Assembly (NCBI RefSeq): GCF_027111315.2
Contig: NZ_CP114289.2
Span: forward strand, 1,240,001-1,304,000
From: Flavobacterium limnophilum
GTDB taxonomy: Bacteria > Bacteroidota > Bacteroidia > Flavobacteriales > Flavobacteriaceae
Direction of reading: 5' to 3'
Length of the DNA stretch: 64,000 nt
A program made the position numbers and the translations under genes. This document shows positions 42,381 through 51,079 of this stretch, one piece after another. The notes under the pieces are model-generated. The model searched no databases. It worked only from the letters and a program-made list of their open reading frames with translations, and was not told the origin of the DNA. Numbering within the stretch: the first letter of the stretch is position 1; each line of letters begins with the position of its first letter.

Positions 42381-42410
42381 CTAGCGCGAGCGTCCCGCTC
42401 GTGACCACAA
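42381..42410. repeat. GC-rich palindromic repeat (REP-like)
   Basis: CGAGCG (42387-42392) and CGCTCG (42396-42401) form a hairpin in otherwise very AT-rich DNA, inside the phrase AGCGCGAGCGTCCCGCTCGT. I recall phrases of this kind as dispersed intergenic repeats in Flavobacterium genomes. No transposase is adjacent. Confidence 0.55.
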
Positions 42411-42429
42411 CTAAAAAATAAAAATCTAT

Positions 42430-42846
42430 ATGAGAACCAAATTATCCTTACTAATCCTAACTGCTTTTCTGTTTTTGTCTTTTATGACAATAAAAAAATC
42501 TGATGACGATAAACTAAAAAACAAATTAACAGGAACTTGGAGTGGTTCTGAAGAAGACAATCAAATTCGAGGGGTAACCAAGTATTGGATTCAAATTCGC
42601 AACAAAAATGGAACCTACATATTAATGTACACAACAATTGAAAATTGCGAGGTGGAAAATTTTGTTGAAAAAGGAAAATGGTGGGTGAAAGACGGCGTGT
42701 TTTACGAGAAATATGAAGATAGTGACGAACCAGATGTTTATGCAGTAGAAATGTTGGATGATAATAATGTCAAATTCAAGGCTAAAAAATTAAGCTCGGA
42801 ATTTGACAATAAAGAATACGAGTTTACAGAAATCAGACAAGAGTAA
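42430..42846 (+). CDS. Small exported protein, lipocalin-like pattern, unknown function
   Basis: 138 aa with an N-terminal hydrophobic signal (RTKLSLLILTAFLFLSF). No Cys follows, so it is a signal peptide or membrane anchor rather than a lipoprotein. The mature part (LTGTWSGSEEDNQIRGVTKYWIQI, GTYILMYTTIENC, GKWWVKDGVFYEKYED, YEFTEIRQE) alternates beta strands with an LTGTW opening, resembling lipocalin-like/DUF barrels of Bacteroidota. Unknown role. Confidence 0.6.
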   Translation: MRTKLSLLILTAFLFLSFMTIKKSDDDKLKNKLTGTWSGSEEDNQIRGVTKYWIQIRNKNGTYILMYTTIENCEVENFVEKGKWWVKDGVFYEKYEDSDEPDVYAVEMLDDNNVKFKAKKLSSEFDNKEYEFTEIRQE

Positions 42847-42855
42847 ATAAAAATA

Positions 42856-42890
42856 TACCTTTGCGGCTTAGCGCCTTCGTGGCAAAAATA
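42856..42890. promoter_or_regulatory. -7 box and repeat phrase before kdsB
   Basis: TACCTTTG (42856-42863) fits the -7 consensus TAnnTTTG, though no TTG sits at the right distance upstream. The following CGGCTTAGCGCCTTCGTGGC (about 42864-42883) belongs to the same repeat family as the arms at 54355-54454. Confidence 0.4.
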
Positions 42891-42897
42891 AAATAAA

Positions 42898-43623
42898 ATG
42901 AAAATAATAGCAGTCATTCCCGCACGTTACGCCTCAACTCGATTTCACGCCAAATTAATGGAAGATTTGGGTGGCAAAACCGTGATTTTAAGAACCTATG
43001 AAGCCGCCAAAAAGTCCAATCTTTTTGACGATGTTTTCGTGGTTACTGATTCCGATTTGATTTTTAAAGAAATAACTTCCAATGGGGGCAAAGCCATAAT
43101 GAGCATCAAGGAACACGAATCCGGAAGCGACCGAATTGCCGAAGCCGTAGAAAATATGGATGTGGATATTGTGGTCAACGTGCAAGGCGACGAACCTTTT
43201 ATCGACACGGCAGCTTTGGAAAAACTAATTGAAGTTTATAAAAACGACACCGAAAAGAAAGTGGATTTGGCTTCCTTGATGTGTGAAATAAAAGACGAAG
43301 CTGACATCAACAATCCCAACAACGTGAAAGTGGTCGTGAACCAAAATGGTTTTGCGTTGTATTTTTCGCGATCCATAATTCCGTATCCAAGAGAAGCAAA
43401 TGTGGGGGTTCGTTACATGAAACATATCGGGATTTACGCTTTCCGCAAACAAGCCTTGATGGATTTCTACAATCTGCCGATGAAATCATTGGAAGCGTCC
43501 GAAAAATTGGAGCAATTGCGCTATCTGGAATTTGGAAAAAGCATCAAAATGGTTGAAACTTCCCATATCGGTATTGGCATTGACACCAAAGAAGACTTGG
43601 AAAAAGCGAGAAAATTGATGTAA
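42898..43623 (+). CDS. kdsB: 3-deoxy-manno-octulosonate cytidylyltransferase
   Basis: Activates Kdo with CTP to CMP-Kdo for lipid A core assembly (cytosol). The 241-aa length is normal. Seen: nucleotide-binding start [65 protein letters not shown], and [11 protein letters not shown]. All are standard KdsB motifs. It stands alone before the M16 peptidase pair. Confidence 0.97.
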   Translation: MKIIAVIPARYASTRFHAKLMEDLGGKTVILRTYEAAKKSNLFDDVFVVTDSDLIFKEITSNGGKAIMSIKEHESGSDRIAEAVENMDVDIVVNVQGDEPFIDTAALEKLIEVYKNDTEKKVDLASLMCEIKDEADINNPNNVKVVVNQNGFALYFSRSIIPYPREANVGVRYMKHIGIYAFRKQALMDFYNLPMKSLEASEKLEQLRYLEFGKSIKMVETSHIGIGIDTKEDLEKARKLM

Positions 43624-43657
43624 AAACAATATTTTTAATTTTTAATAATTATAATTT

Positions 43658-44971
43658 ATGAAGAAAATAATTTTCCATCTGGCACTTTTGCTGGTCTTTA
43701 CTAGTCAGGCACAAATAAAAGCCGATGATGTAAAAACGTTTACGCTCAACAACGGAATGAAATTTTTGGTTGTTGAAGATTTCTCCATTCCCAACGCCAA
43801 TATGTACTTTTTTTACAAAGTGGGAAGCCGAAATGAATACCAAGGAATCACGGGACTTTCCCATTTTTTTGAACACATGATGTTCAACGGAGCCAAAAAA
43901 TACGGTCCAAAACAATTTGACCGCACGATGGAATTCAATGGAGGAGCCAATAATGCCTACACCACCGAAAATGTTACGGTTTACACCGATTGGTTTCCCG
44001 CTGCTTCTGCAGAAATTATTTTTGACCTCGAAGGAGATCGAATTTCCAGCTTGAGCATTGATCCAAAAATGGTCGAAAGCGAAAGAGGAGTGGTGTTGAG
44101 TGAGCGTCGCACCGGTATTGAAAATTCCCCTTGGAGACCTTTGTCCGAGGGTTTGCAGGCAACCGCTTTTCAAGAACATCCGTATCATTGGCCAGTTATT
44201 GGTTATGAGGACGACATGAAAAACTGGACGCAACAAGATTTGGAGCGTTATTTCAAAACCTATTATGCGCCAAACAATTGTGTGGTGGTGGTTTCAGGTG
44301 CCTTGAAATTGGAAAAAGTAAAGGAACTGGCCAAGAAATATTTCGAACCGATTCCAGCTCAACCAGCTCCGCCCAAAGTGCATATCGTAGAACCAGCCCA
44401 AACCGGAGAACGAAGAATCACTATCAAGAAAGAAGTGGAAACACCTTATATGATGATTGGATATAAAACCCCGGAATCCAAGAATGAAGATTATTATGCC
44501 TTGAATATCCTGAGCTCTATTCTTTCAAGTGGAAATTCGTCTCGATTGTATTCGACACTCGTGGATCAAAAAGAATTGGCTACCCAAGTGGGCACTGATT
44601 ATGGAGATACTTTCGACCCTTTTCTTTTTAATTTTTATCTTGTCGCCAACCAAGATGTGAAAGAAACCGATTTGGAACAAGCAGTTTATGCCGAGATTGA
44701 AAAAATTAAAAAGGACGGCATCACCGAGAAGGAACTTCAAAAAATAAAAAACCAGAAACTAATGGAGTTTTACAATCAGGTAGAAACCATTAACGGTAAA
44801 TCGAACAATATAGGAACCTACGAAGTATTTTTCGGGGATTACAGGAAAATGTTTGACGCTCCAGCTAATTACAACAAAGTCACTGTTGCCGACGTGCAGA
44901 GAGTTGCCCAAAAATATTTGACCAAAAGCAACCGAACAGTAGCCGTATTAAAAACCAATGTAGAAGAATAA
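43658..44971 (+). CDS. M16-family zinc peptidase, catalytic subunit
   Basis: A 437-aa exported protein with a signal peptide (cut after ...FTSQA). The inverted zinc motif HFFEH is at residues 69-73 (in GLSHFFEHMMFNG), with the downstream Glu in MVESERGVVLSERR. The architecture is two pitrilysin half-domains of about 200 aa. Expected to act in the periplasm on peptides. Its stop is 2 bp before the start of a second M16 protein that lacks the zinc motif. The pair therefore resembles a mitochondrial-processing-peptidase-like alpha/beta arrangement of active and inactive subunits. Confidence 0.93.
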   Translation: MKKIIFHLALLLVFTSQAQIKADDVKTFTLNNGMKFLVVEDFSIPNANMYFFYKVGSRNEYQGITGLSHFFEHMMFNGAKKYGPKQFDRTMEFNGGANNAYTTENVTVYTDWFPAASAEIIFDLEGDRISSLSIDPKMVESERGVVLSERRTGIENSPWRPLSEGLQATAFQEHPYHWPVIGYEDDMKNWTQQDLERYFKTYYAPNNCVVVVSGALKLEKVKELAKKYFEPIPAQPAPPKVHIVEPAQTGERRITIKKEVETPYMMIGYKTPESKNEDYYALNILSSILSSGNSSRLYSTLVDQKELATQVGTDYGDTFDPFLFNFYLVANQDVKETDLEQAVYAEIEKIKKDGITEKELQKIKNQKLMEFYNQVETINGKSNNIGTYEVFFGDYRKMFDAPANYNKVTVADVQRVAQKYLTKSNRTVAVLKTNVEE

Positions 44972-44973
44972 TT

Positions 44974-46368
44974 ATGAAAAATATTCAAAAACTCATACTG
45001 TGTTTACTGGTAATTACTAGTGGTAACTTATCGGCACAAGGATTCAAATTACCCAATTACACGACTTTCAAATTGGCAAACGGTCTTACGGTTTCATTGA
45101 TGGAGCAACACGATGTGCCTGTTATCAGTGTTTCGGTCGTTCTTCCCGGAGGCGCTATTTATGATTATGATAAAGCAGGATTGGCCTCATTGACGGCTGT
45201 TTCGCTCAAACACGGCACCAAAAACTTTACAAAAACAAAGCTAGACGAAGAGTTGGATTTTCTAGGTGCCGAAGTAGATACTTATGCCACAAAAGAATTT
45301 GCGGGACTTTCGTCCAATTTTGCATCCAAGGACAAAGACAAAATTTTGAACATCATTAAAGAAATTTTGCTTAATCCAGTTTTTGATGCTGGCGAATTCG
45401 AAAAGGAGAAAAGCAGGTTGTTGGTTTCATTGGCACAACAAAAAGAAAGTCCAAAATCCGTAATAGGTCCTTATTTTGATACCTTATTGTATGGGAATCA
45501 TGTTTATGCCAATGTTAAAAATGGAAACAAGGAAACCGTTGGCAAATTGACTGTAAATGACGTGAAGGATTTTTATAAAACCAATTACAAACCCAATGAG
45601 GCAGCCATTTGCATCGTTGGTGATTTCAAGGTTAATGAAATGAAAGCAACGATAACTAAGTTGTTCTCTGGTTGGGAAAAATCGGCTACTAAAATTGGAA
45701 ATCTGGCTTCAAAACCAATCAATTTTCCAACGGAAAGCAGGGTTTTGTTGGTCAATAAAGGAGATTCTAAGGAAACTACTTTTTATATTGGAGCACCCGG
45801 AGTGAGCAGAAACAATACTGATTATGTGGCGATTGAAGTGGTCAATACTCTTTTTGGAGGACGTTTTACTTCAATGTTGAATGATGAACTAAGAGTAAAT
45901 TCGGGTTTGACGTATGGAGCAGGAAGCCGATTTAGTAATTTGAAAAATGGCGGTTCTTTTTATATTTCCACTTTCACGGCTTCTAAAACAGTGGAACCAG
46001 CGATTGACAAAGCTTTGGAAGTATTGAAAAATTTGCATACGAAAGGAATTGATGAAAAAGCATTGACTTCGGCCAAAAATTATGTCAAAGGACAGTTTCC
46101 ACCGGATTATGAAACCACGGAACAATTGGCCGGCTTGTTGTCGCAAATGTTTTGGTATAATTTTGACCAATCATTCATCAACAATTTCGAAAAAAACGTG
46201 GACAGTCTTGACTTGGCAAAAGCCAACCAAATTATCGCCAAATATTTCCCAAAGGACAAATTGCAGTTTGTACTGATAGGCAAATCAGAAGACATCAAGA
46301 AAATTGCCGAGAAATATGGCAAGGTCATCGAAGTCGATATAAGTGACGACATCAAAAAAATGAATTAA
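44974..46368 (+). CDS. M16-family peptidase-like protein, non-catalytic partner
   Basis: A 464-aa homologue of the preceding gene with its own signal peptide (cut after ...GNLSA). The opening YTTFKLANGLTVSLMEQHDVP, later GGRFTSMLNDELR and LTYGAGSRFSN (the glycine-rich/R-Y region) are M16. Where the partner has HxxEH this one reads DKAGLASLTAVSLKHGT, so zinc is not bound. Overlapping expression with the catalytic subunit and only 2 bp spacing support a heterodimer. Confidence 0.92.
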   Translation: MKNIQKLILCLLVITSGNLSAQGFKLPNYTTFKLANGLTVSLMEQHDVPVISVSVVLPGGAIYDYDKAGLASLTAVSLKHGTKNFTKTKLDEELDFLGAEVDTYATKEFAGLSSNFASKDKDKILNIIKEILLNPVFDAGEFEKEKSRLLVSLAQQKESPKSVIGPYFDTLLYGNHVYANVKNGNKETVGKLTVNDVKDFYKTNYKPNEAAICIVGDFKVNEMKATITKLFSGWEKSATKIGNLASKPINFPTESRVLLVNKGDSKETTFYIGAPGVSRNNTDYVAIEVVNTLFGGRFTSMLNDELRVNSGLTYGAGSRFSNLKNGGSFYISTFTASKTVEPAIDKALEVLKNLHTKGIDEKALTSAKNYVKGQFPPDYETTEQLAGLLSQMFWYNFDQSFINNFEKNVDSLDLAKANQIIAKYFPKDKLQFVLIGKSEDIKKIAEKYGKVIEVDISDDIKKMN

Positions 46369-46370
46369 TT

Positions 46371-46403
46371 AAAAGGGGAAATCAGTTGGTTTCCCTTTTT
46401 TTT
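46371..46403. terminator. Terminator between the M16 pair and the channel gene
   Basis: Stem AAAAGGGGAAA (46371-46381) with TTTCCCTTTTT (46390-46400), one G-T pair, then more T. It lies between convergent genes and could act in both directions. Confidence 0.8.
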
Positions 46404-46424
46404 GGACAAAAATAAACTGAAGAA

Positions 46425-47135
46425 TCAAGATTCATTTTCATTGTCGAAATAACCTTTGGCTTTTATTTTTGTAGTGAAGAAGTTCATGAACAGCACCACA
46501 AAAAACAAGAACAAGAAGGCTTGGGCGGTGGCCAAAACCCTTCCTATGGTAGTCACTGGGTAAAAATCGCCATAACCTATGGAAGCCGAATTGATGGTGC
46601 TGAAATAAATGGCGTCAAACCAATGCTGAAACGGCTGGTTCAAATAATTCCCGCAAGAATACAAAACGGCAAACGAAAATATGATTTCCACATAATTCAA
46701 GAAAAGCAGGAGCATCGACCTTTTATAAGAATTGGGTTTTGAAATCATGTCCGATGCAAAAATCAATGTGGGAATGTACAAAACGGTTTCGAGCAATACA
46801 TAAATCATTAACCAAATAACAAAGTTGAATTCTTGCCAATGATTCATCAAAATCAGTAGTGGGAATATCACTTTGAGCAACACATAAAAATCCAGGGCCA
46901 AATCCCGATATTCATAACCTATCAAATAAGCCAAATATTTGATGTAAACTCCCGGAAAAAGTAATTGGGAGGAAGAAAGAAACAAGCGAACCAGTTTTTC
47001 TATTCCATTGTCGTTTTGGTGGTTGTTGTTCCAAATCGCATTGATGTTTTGAATTCGTTTTTGTACTGGATTGAATTCGGGTTTTTCCACCTTGGACAGG
47101 TTGCCCAAAAACAGTTTTTTTAGTATTGATTTCAT
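46425..47135 (-). CDS. Two-pore-type potassium channel (Ion_trans_2 pore)
   Basis: A 236-aa inner-membrane protein. It has several hydrophobic segments (about 60-80, 88-110, 112-132, 142-162) and then the pore loop STINSASIGYGDFYPVT with filter SIGYGD, a close variant of the K+ filter TVGYG. A final helix RVLATAQAFLFLFFVVLFMNFF ends it. No RCK/TrkA domain. The short C-terminal tail suggests an ungated or voltage-independent K+ leak channel; ion preference is inferred from the filter alone. Confidence 0.85.
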   Translation of the reverse strand: MKSILKKLFLGNLSKVEKPEFNPVQKRIQNINAIWNNNHQNDNGIEKLVRLFLSSSQLLFPGVYIKYLAYLIGYEYRDLALDFYVLLKVIFPLLILMNHWQEFNFVIWLMIYVLLETVLYIPTLIFASDMISKPNSYKRSMLLLFLNYVEIIFSFAVLYSCGNYLNQPFQHWFDAIYFSTINSASIGYGDFYPVTTIGRVLATAQAFLFLFFVVLFMNFFTTKIKAKGYFDNENES

Positions 47136-47210
47136 GTCATTTAATGCTGGAAATTCACCTCGAATGTACGAAATATTTGCGTCGTTTTTAGTAAAGAAAG
47201 CGATTTAAAA

Positions 47211-47888
47211 TTAGCTTTCTATTATGATCAACTCGTTTAGTTCTTCTATTTTTCGCAGTTTGGTCACGGTGTATTTAGTAGCGTCAAAAGCATTGAAAAA
47301 ATCCAGATTGAGTTGCTTTTGCTTGTCATTTAACACCATGGTGTTGAAAAGGATAAAACCTTTGGAGTTTAATAAAAAACAAATCCTGTCGATGAAAAAT
47401 TTTTCAAACAGAAAGTTGGGCATCCTGACGTCTTGAAAAACATCGATGATGATCAAGTCGTATTTTTCCTTGGTTTTCAAGACAAATTCAAAGGCATCAT
47501 CGATGATAATTTCCAGGTTTTGAATTTGGTCCAGATGAAAATATTCGTTGGCAATCTCGATTATGGCTTTGTCAATTTCGACTCCAGTTATTTTTCCTTC
47601 AAAATGAATCTCGTCAACCAAAGTTTTTATGACGCTGCCGCCAGCCACTCCTAGAACGAGAATCTTGTCCATCGTCTGGATTCTTTCAAAACCAATAAAT
47701 TTCAAGCCTTTTCTCAAAATGCGCTGCAGGCTTCCATAAGAATAGTTGGTATTTTTACTGTCCAAAACCAATTCGCCATCTGTCCAGGTGACTTCCAGCG
47801 TTTGACTGATGGTGGATTTTTGTTTGAAAATATTGAGCGGAATGATGTAACTGAACAGTTTTTTGAACATTGAAAATATTTTTATCAA
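47211..47888 (-). CDS. Spermidine-synthase-like methyltransferase-fold protein
   Basis: A 225-aa Rossmann-fold protein. Translation may begin at 47888 or a few codons later (MFKKLFSYIIPLN). Seen: the nucleotide motif ILVLGVAGGSVIKTL, the acidic GVEIDKAIIEIA after strand 2, and DAFEFVLKTKEKYDLIIIDVFQD after strand 4. This order matches SpeE-like proteins, but the polyamine-binding residues of true spermidine synthase are not obvious and the N-terminal domain is short. It may be a methyltransferase or an orphan SpeE homologue. Divergent from the acyltransferase at 47932. Confidence 0.7.
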   Translation of the reverse strand: MIKIFSMFKKLFSYIIPLNIFKQKSTISQTLEVTWTDGELVLDSKNTNYSYGSLQRILRKGLKFIGFERIQTMDKILVLGVAGGSVIKTLVDEIHFEGKITGVEIDKAIIEIANEYFHLDQIQNLEIIIDDAFEFVLKTKEKYDLIIIDVFQDVRMPNFLFEKFFIDRICFLLNSKGFILFNTMVLNDKQKQLNLDFFNAFDATKYTVTKLRKIEELNELIIIES

Positions 47889-47931
47889 AAATAGCAGAAT
47901 AATATTATTTTTACTGAAAAATAGGTTCTAA

Positions 47932-48489
47932 ATGAAGAGAAGTTTTTACAAATTTATTTTCTTTCAGCTTATGGGCTGGAAAATTGAAGGCGCCATTGAT
48001 GAGAATATCAAAAAATGCGTTTTGATGGTTCTTCCCCATACCAGCTGGCATGATTTCTATTTAGGAATATTTACCAGAGGGATTACTGGAGTTGAAATGA
48101 ATTATATAGCAAAAAAGGAGTTGTTCCGTTTTCCATTCGGATATTATTTCCGCTGGATGGGTGGTGCTCCAATAGATCGTTCGGGAAGTTTGAACAAGGT
48201 GGATAGCATTGCAAAAATATTTGATGATTACGAAGAATTTAGATTGGCTATTGCGCCGGAAGGCACCAGAAAAAAAGTCGACGAACTGAAATCAGGTTTT
48301 TATTATATTGCCTTAAAAGCAAATGTTCCAATTATTCCGGTAGCATTTGATTTTGGAAGAAAAACGATAAGCATTGGAACCCTATTTTATCCCACGGGAA
48401 ATTATGAAGCCGATTTGAAAATTTTACTGCAGCACTTCGAAGGTGTGTATGGAAAAAATCCTGAACTAGGTTTTAGTGCCGAAAAATAA
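47932..48489 (+). CDS. PlsC-type acyltransferase
   Basis: A 185-aa member of the 1-acylglycerol-3-phosphate acyltransferase family, shorter than PlsC and without the usual N-terminal membrane anchor beyond the first 20 residues. Seen: the H-x4-D motif in LPHTSWHDF near residue 36, the middle block GGAPIDRSG, and IAPEGTRKK with the PEGTR motif. The likely role is acyl transfer in lipid synthesis; the acceptor is unknown. The stop is immediately followed by the stop of the convergent XRE regulator, with no intergenic base. Confidence 0.85.
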   Translation: MKRSFYKFIFFQLMGWKIEGAIDENIKKCVLMVLPHTSWHDFYLGIFTRGITGVEMNYIAKKELFRFPFGYYFRWMGGAPIDRSGSLNKVDSIAKIFDDYEEFRLAIAPEGTRKKVDELKSGFYYIALKANVPIIPVAFDFGRKTISIGTLFYPTGNYEADLKILLQHFEGVYGKNPELGFSAEK

Positions 48490-48969
48490 TTATTCTGGCG
48501 AATAGGTTTTAAAAGTTCCATTTTTATAGAAAATGACGATTCGGTCAATTTCCGAATTCTTTTCTTGAATCACCGAGTTTTGCATATTCGGAAAAGTAAT
48601 TGGATTTTTTTCTTCTGCGGGATTTTTATTGCTTTGCAATTCTCCGGAAAATAAATCAGCAGTTTTCTCCATTTTGATTTCCATAATTGGACTGTTGACA
48701 ATTGGAGTGGGAGTCGAAAGATTCATGACATTTTCAAATTCCGATTTCGGAAAAGTTCCCTTTCCTTTCAAAACCCAATACAAATCTACTTCGGGAAATA
48801 CATCCAAAATTTTAAGTATAAAATCAAGGCTTGGTTTGTTTCTGCCAGAAAGTAGGTGGGACAAACTAGAGCGTTGCACGCCTATTTTGTCGGCAAATGA
48901 AGAGGCATTTAAACTGTAGTAATCCAGTATAATTTCCAGTCTTTTTATAAAATCTTCTATGTTTACCAT
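48490..48969 (-). CDS. XRE-family (Cro/CI-like) transcriptional regulator
   Basis: A 159-aa DNA-binding protein. The N-terminal helix-turn-helix is SSFADKIGVQRSSLSHLLSG at about residues 23-42, followed by RNKPSLDFILKILDVFPEVDLYWVLKGKG, the pattern of Bacteroidota XRE regulators. The remaining 80 residues are a polar linker and a short C-terminal strand segment (DRIVIFYKNGTFKTYSPE). It is divergent from an M14 carboxypeptidase gene, with palindromic sites between them, one of which spans its own start codon. Inference: autorepressor that may also control the divergent gene. Confidence 0.9.
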   Translation of the reverse strand: MVNIEDFIKRLEIILDYYSLNASSFADKIGVQRSSLSHLLSGRNKPSLDFILKILDVFPEVDLYWVLKGKGTFPKSEFENVMNLSTPTPIVNSPIMEIKMEKTADLFSGELQSNKNPAEEKNPITFPNMQNSVIQEKNSEIDRIVIFYKNGTFKTYSPE

Positions 48970-49045
48970 TGTAAATTAATTTAAAAATTAATTGTTTTAC
49001 AAATGTAATCAAAAAGACTGAATACACCAAAATTACATTTGTAAA
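48962..49045. promoter_or_regulatory. Three palindromic operator-like sites at the XRE gene start
   Basis: Sites TTTACCATTGTAAA (48962-48975, covers the start codon), TTTACAAATGTAAT (48996-49009) and ATTACATTTGTAAA (49032-49045). The last two sit in 19-bp arms ATTGTTTTACAAATGTAAT (48991-49009) and its exact reverse complement (49032-49050) separated by 22 bp. The likely operator consensus is TTTACA-N2-TGTAAA. Confidence 0.65.
49000..49030 (-). promoter_or_regulatory. Promoter of the XRE regulator gene
   Basis: On the minus strand: TTG (49030-49028), a 20-bp spacer, TACATTTG (49007-49000). Full match to the Bacteroidota consensus. The -7 box lies inside the palindrome at 48996-49009, so the site could repress by blocking this box. 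Confidence 0.75.
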
Positions 49046-49228
49046 ACAATATAATAATGCTTTTTGTTTAAAACCTAAACTTCTTGTAAATGTATTTAAT
49101 GAAATGATAATTAGCGACTTAAGTATTAAAAATCTAAAGTTAAACATTTGTCAACAATTGATGCTGCTGAAACGGATTAATTCCGTTTAAACCTGTTTAC
49201 AGAAATAAATAATTGTCAATTTCTTTAG

Positions 49229-49266
49229 TTTACAAATGTAAAAATAAAGATGTTTACTTTTGTAAA
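49229..49266. promoter_or_regulatory. Two palindromic operator-like sites before the M14 gene
   Basis: TTTACAAATGTAAA (49229-49242) and TTTACTTTTGTAAA (49253-49266), 24 bp apart and just before the ATG at 49281. The second contains TACTTTTG (49255-49262), a -7 match for the plus strand, although I see no TTG at the proper distance. Confidence 0.6.
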
Positions 49267-49280
49267 ACAAAATTATACCC

Positions 49281-50435
49281 ATGGATTTAGAACAATTATT
49301 CGACCAAAACAAAGAGAAGTCATTGCAGGGTCGTTATATAACTTTGGACTCAATAGAGTCTTTGTTGAACAGGTTAAATACCAATAATCAATTGGAAGTT
49401 ATTGGAAAGTCGGTATTGGATAAGCCTATTTATAAGTATCAAATTGGTACTGGAAAAATCAAGATTCTGCTTTGGTCCCAAATGCACGGAAATGAAAGCA
49501 CGACCACAAAGGGGCTTTTTGATTTTATAAATGTGTTGCATAACGGTTCGGAATTAGCGCACAATTTGCTAAACACATTTACTTTTTGCTGTGTTCCGAT
49601 GTTGAACCCTGATGGAGCAAAGTTGTACACTCGTGCCAATGCCAATAATATGGACTTGAATCGCGATTCACAAGATCTTTCGCAGCCGGAAAGCAGGATT
49701 TTGAGAGCAACTTTCGAGAATTTTAAACCTGATTTTTGTTTTAATCTGCACGACCAACGCACCATTTTTGGAGTTGCAGACACGGGTAAGCCGGCTACGG
49801 TGTCTTTTTTGGCGCCAGCTTATAACGAAGCTAGGGAGATTAACGAATCCCGATTGAAGGCAATCAACTTGATTGCAGGAATAAATAATGTTTTGCAGCA
49901 ATATATTCCGGGGCAGATTGGGCGTTTTGACGATTCATTTAATATCAATTGTATTGGGGATACTTTCCAGTATTTGGGTGTTCCGACAGTTTTGTTTGAG
50001 GCAGGACATTTTCCAAATGATTATGAGAGGGAAGTGACTCGGAAATACATTTTTATGGCTTTGATTTCTAGTTTTAAAATACTAAACGAAAACGATATAG
50101 TTGTTAGTGAATTTGATAATTATTTGAGTATTCCTCAAAATAAAGTCGTTTTTTATGATTTTATATATAAAAATATCAAAATAAATTATGATGGTATTGA
50201 AATAATCACGAATTTTGCAGCACAATACAAAGAAGAGTTGATTGGAAATCAGGTTTGTTTTAATGCTTACATAGCAAAAATAGGCGAATTAGATGAATAT
50301 TTTGGACATGTTGAATATGATGCAAAAGGTGCTTTGTATAAAGACGATAAACGTAATATTCCTGAATTAGATCAAAAAGCTGATTTTTATATAGAAAACA
50401 ACTCGAATTTTGTTAACGGTTTGATGATTTGTTAA
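49281..50435 (+). CDS. M14-family zinc carboxypeptidase (cytosolic)
   Basis: A 384-aa protein without a signal peptide. Zinc site: MHGNES (His, Glu) near residue 74 and the later His in CFNLHDQRT. Also seen: LNPDGA, the MDLNRD motif with the substrate-binding Arg, and the catalytic Glu in TVLFEAGHFPND. It belongs to the M14 group with a C-terminal extension of about 110 aa that is beta-rich and has no recognised domain. Being cytosolic, it probably trims peptides or amidated cell-wall fragments; the substrate is unknown. Flanked by the XRE regulator (divergent) and an Lrp regulator (downstream, same strand). Confidence 0.9.
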   Translation: MDLEQLFDQNKEKSLQGRYITLDSIESLLNRLNTNNQLEVIGKSVLDKPIYKYQIGTGKIKILLWSQMHGNESTTTKGLFDFINVLHNGSELAHNLLNTFTFCCVPMLNPDGAKLYTRANANNMDLNRDSQDLSQPESRILRATFENFKPDFCFNLHDQRTIFGVADTGKPATVSFLAPAYNEAREINESRLKAINLIAGINNVLQQYIPGQIGRFDDSFNINCIGDTFQYLGVPTVLFEAGHFPNDYEREVTRKYIFMALISSFKILNENDIVVSEFDNYLSIPQNKVVFYDFIYKNIKINYDGIEIITNFAAQYKEELIGNQVCFNAYIAKIGELDEYFGHVEYDAKGALYKDDKRNIPELDQKADFYIENNSNFVNGLMIC

Positions 50436-50500
50436 AATATCGACCGTTTTTTGAAATGTAAATTTTTGCAATTGCAACTAATAATATTAATTTAAGAATT

Positions 50501-50980
50501 ATGAGTAAGTTCCGTTTAGATGAAGTAGACCACCAGATATTGGATATGTTGATTGACAACACAAGAATTCCATTTACAGACATTGCAAAAAAACTTTTGA
50601 TTTCTGCCGGTACCGTGCACGTAAGGGTTAAAAAGATGGAGGATGCGGGCATAATTATGGGTTCGTCGTTAGTTCTTGATTATGACAAACTTGGGTATTC
50701 TTTTATAGCTTATGTAGGTGTTTTTCTGAATAATACTTCACAAACTAAATTTGTTTTGCAAAGAATCAACGAGATTCCGTTTGTAACCGTTGCTTCCGTT
50801 ACAACTGGAAAATTTAATATTTTCTGTAAAATTAGAGCCAAAGATACTAAGCACGCCAAGGACGTAATCTTTATGATCGATGATATCGAAGGTGTTTACA
50901 GGACCGAAACCATGATTTCATTGGAAGAAAGCATAAATGACAAAAAGCGTTTGATGCATACTATTTTCAAGAATATGTAA
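50501..50980 (+). CDS. Lrp/AsnC-family transcriptional regulator
   Basis: A 159-aa regulator. N-terminal winged helix: LDEVDHQILDMLIDNTRIPFTDIAKKLLISAGTVHVRVKKMEDAGII at about 5-50. C-terminal RAM/ligand-binding domain with YVGVFLNNTSQ, VASVTTGKFNIFCKIRAKDTKHAKDVIF and TMISLEE. Family members sense amino acids. It is about 65 bp after the M14 peptidase gene, so a role in peptide or amino acid response is possible. A terminator follows. Confidence 0.95.
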   Translation: MSKFRLDEVDHQILDMLIDNTRIPFTDIAKKLLISAGTVHVRVKKMEDAGIIMGSSLVLDYDKLGYSFIAYVGVFLNNTSQTKFVLQRINEIPFVTVASVTTGKFNIFCKIRAKDTKHAKDVIFMIDDIEGVYRTETMISLEESINDKKRLMHTIFKNM

Positions 50981-51006
50981 TTCATTTGAAAGCTATTGCA
51001 ATATAT

Positions 51007-51038
51007 AACCTCAAGTGAATTCTTGAGGTTTTTTTTTA
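51007..51038 (+). terminator. Terminator after the Lrp gene
   Basis: Perfect 9-bp stem AACCTCAAG (51007-51015) / CTTGAGGTT (51022-51030) with loop TGAATT, followed by a T run. Confidence 0.9.
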
Positions 51039-51079
51039 AAACAAAAAACTAAACCAACAATAATTAAATATTAAGCAAT

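Noticed and set aside
41811..42410. Low-GC gene plus hairpin as an integrated mobile element
   Set aside because: No transposase, integrase, terminal inverted repeats or target duplication can be seen, so only a weak suggestion of acquisition remains.
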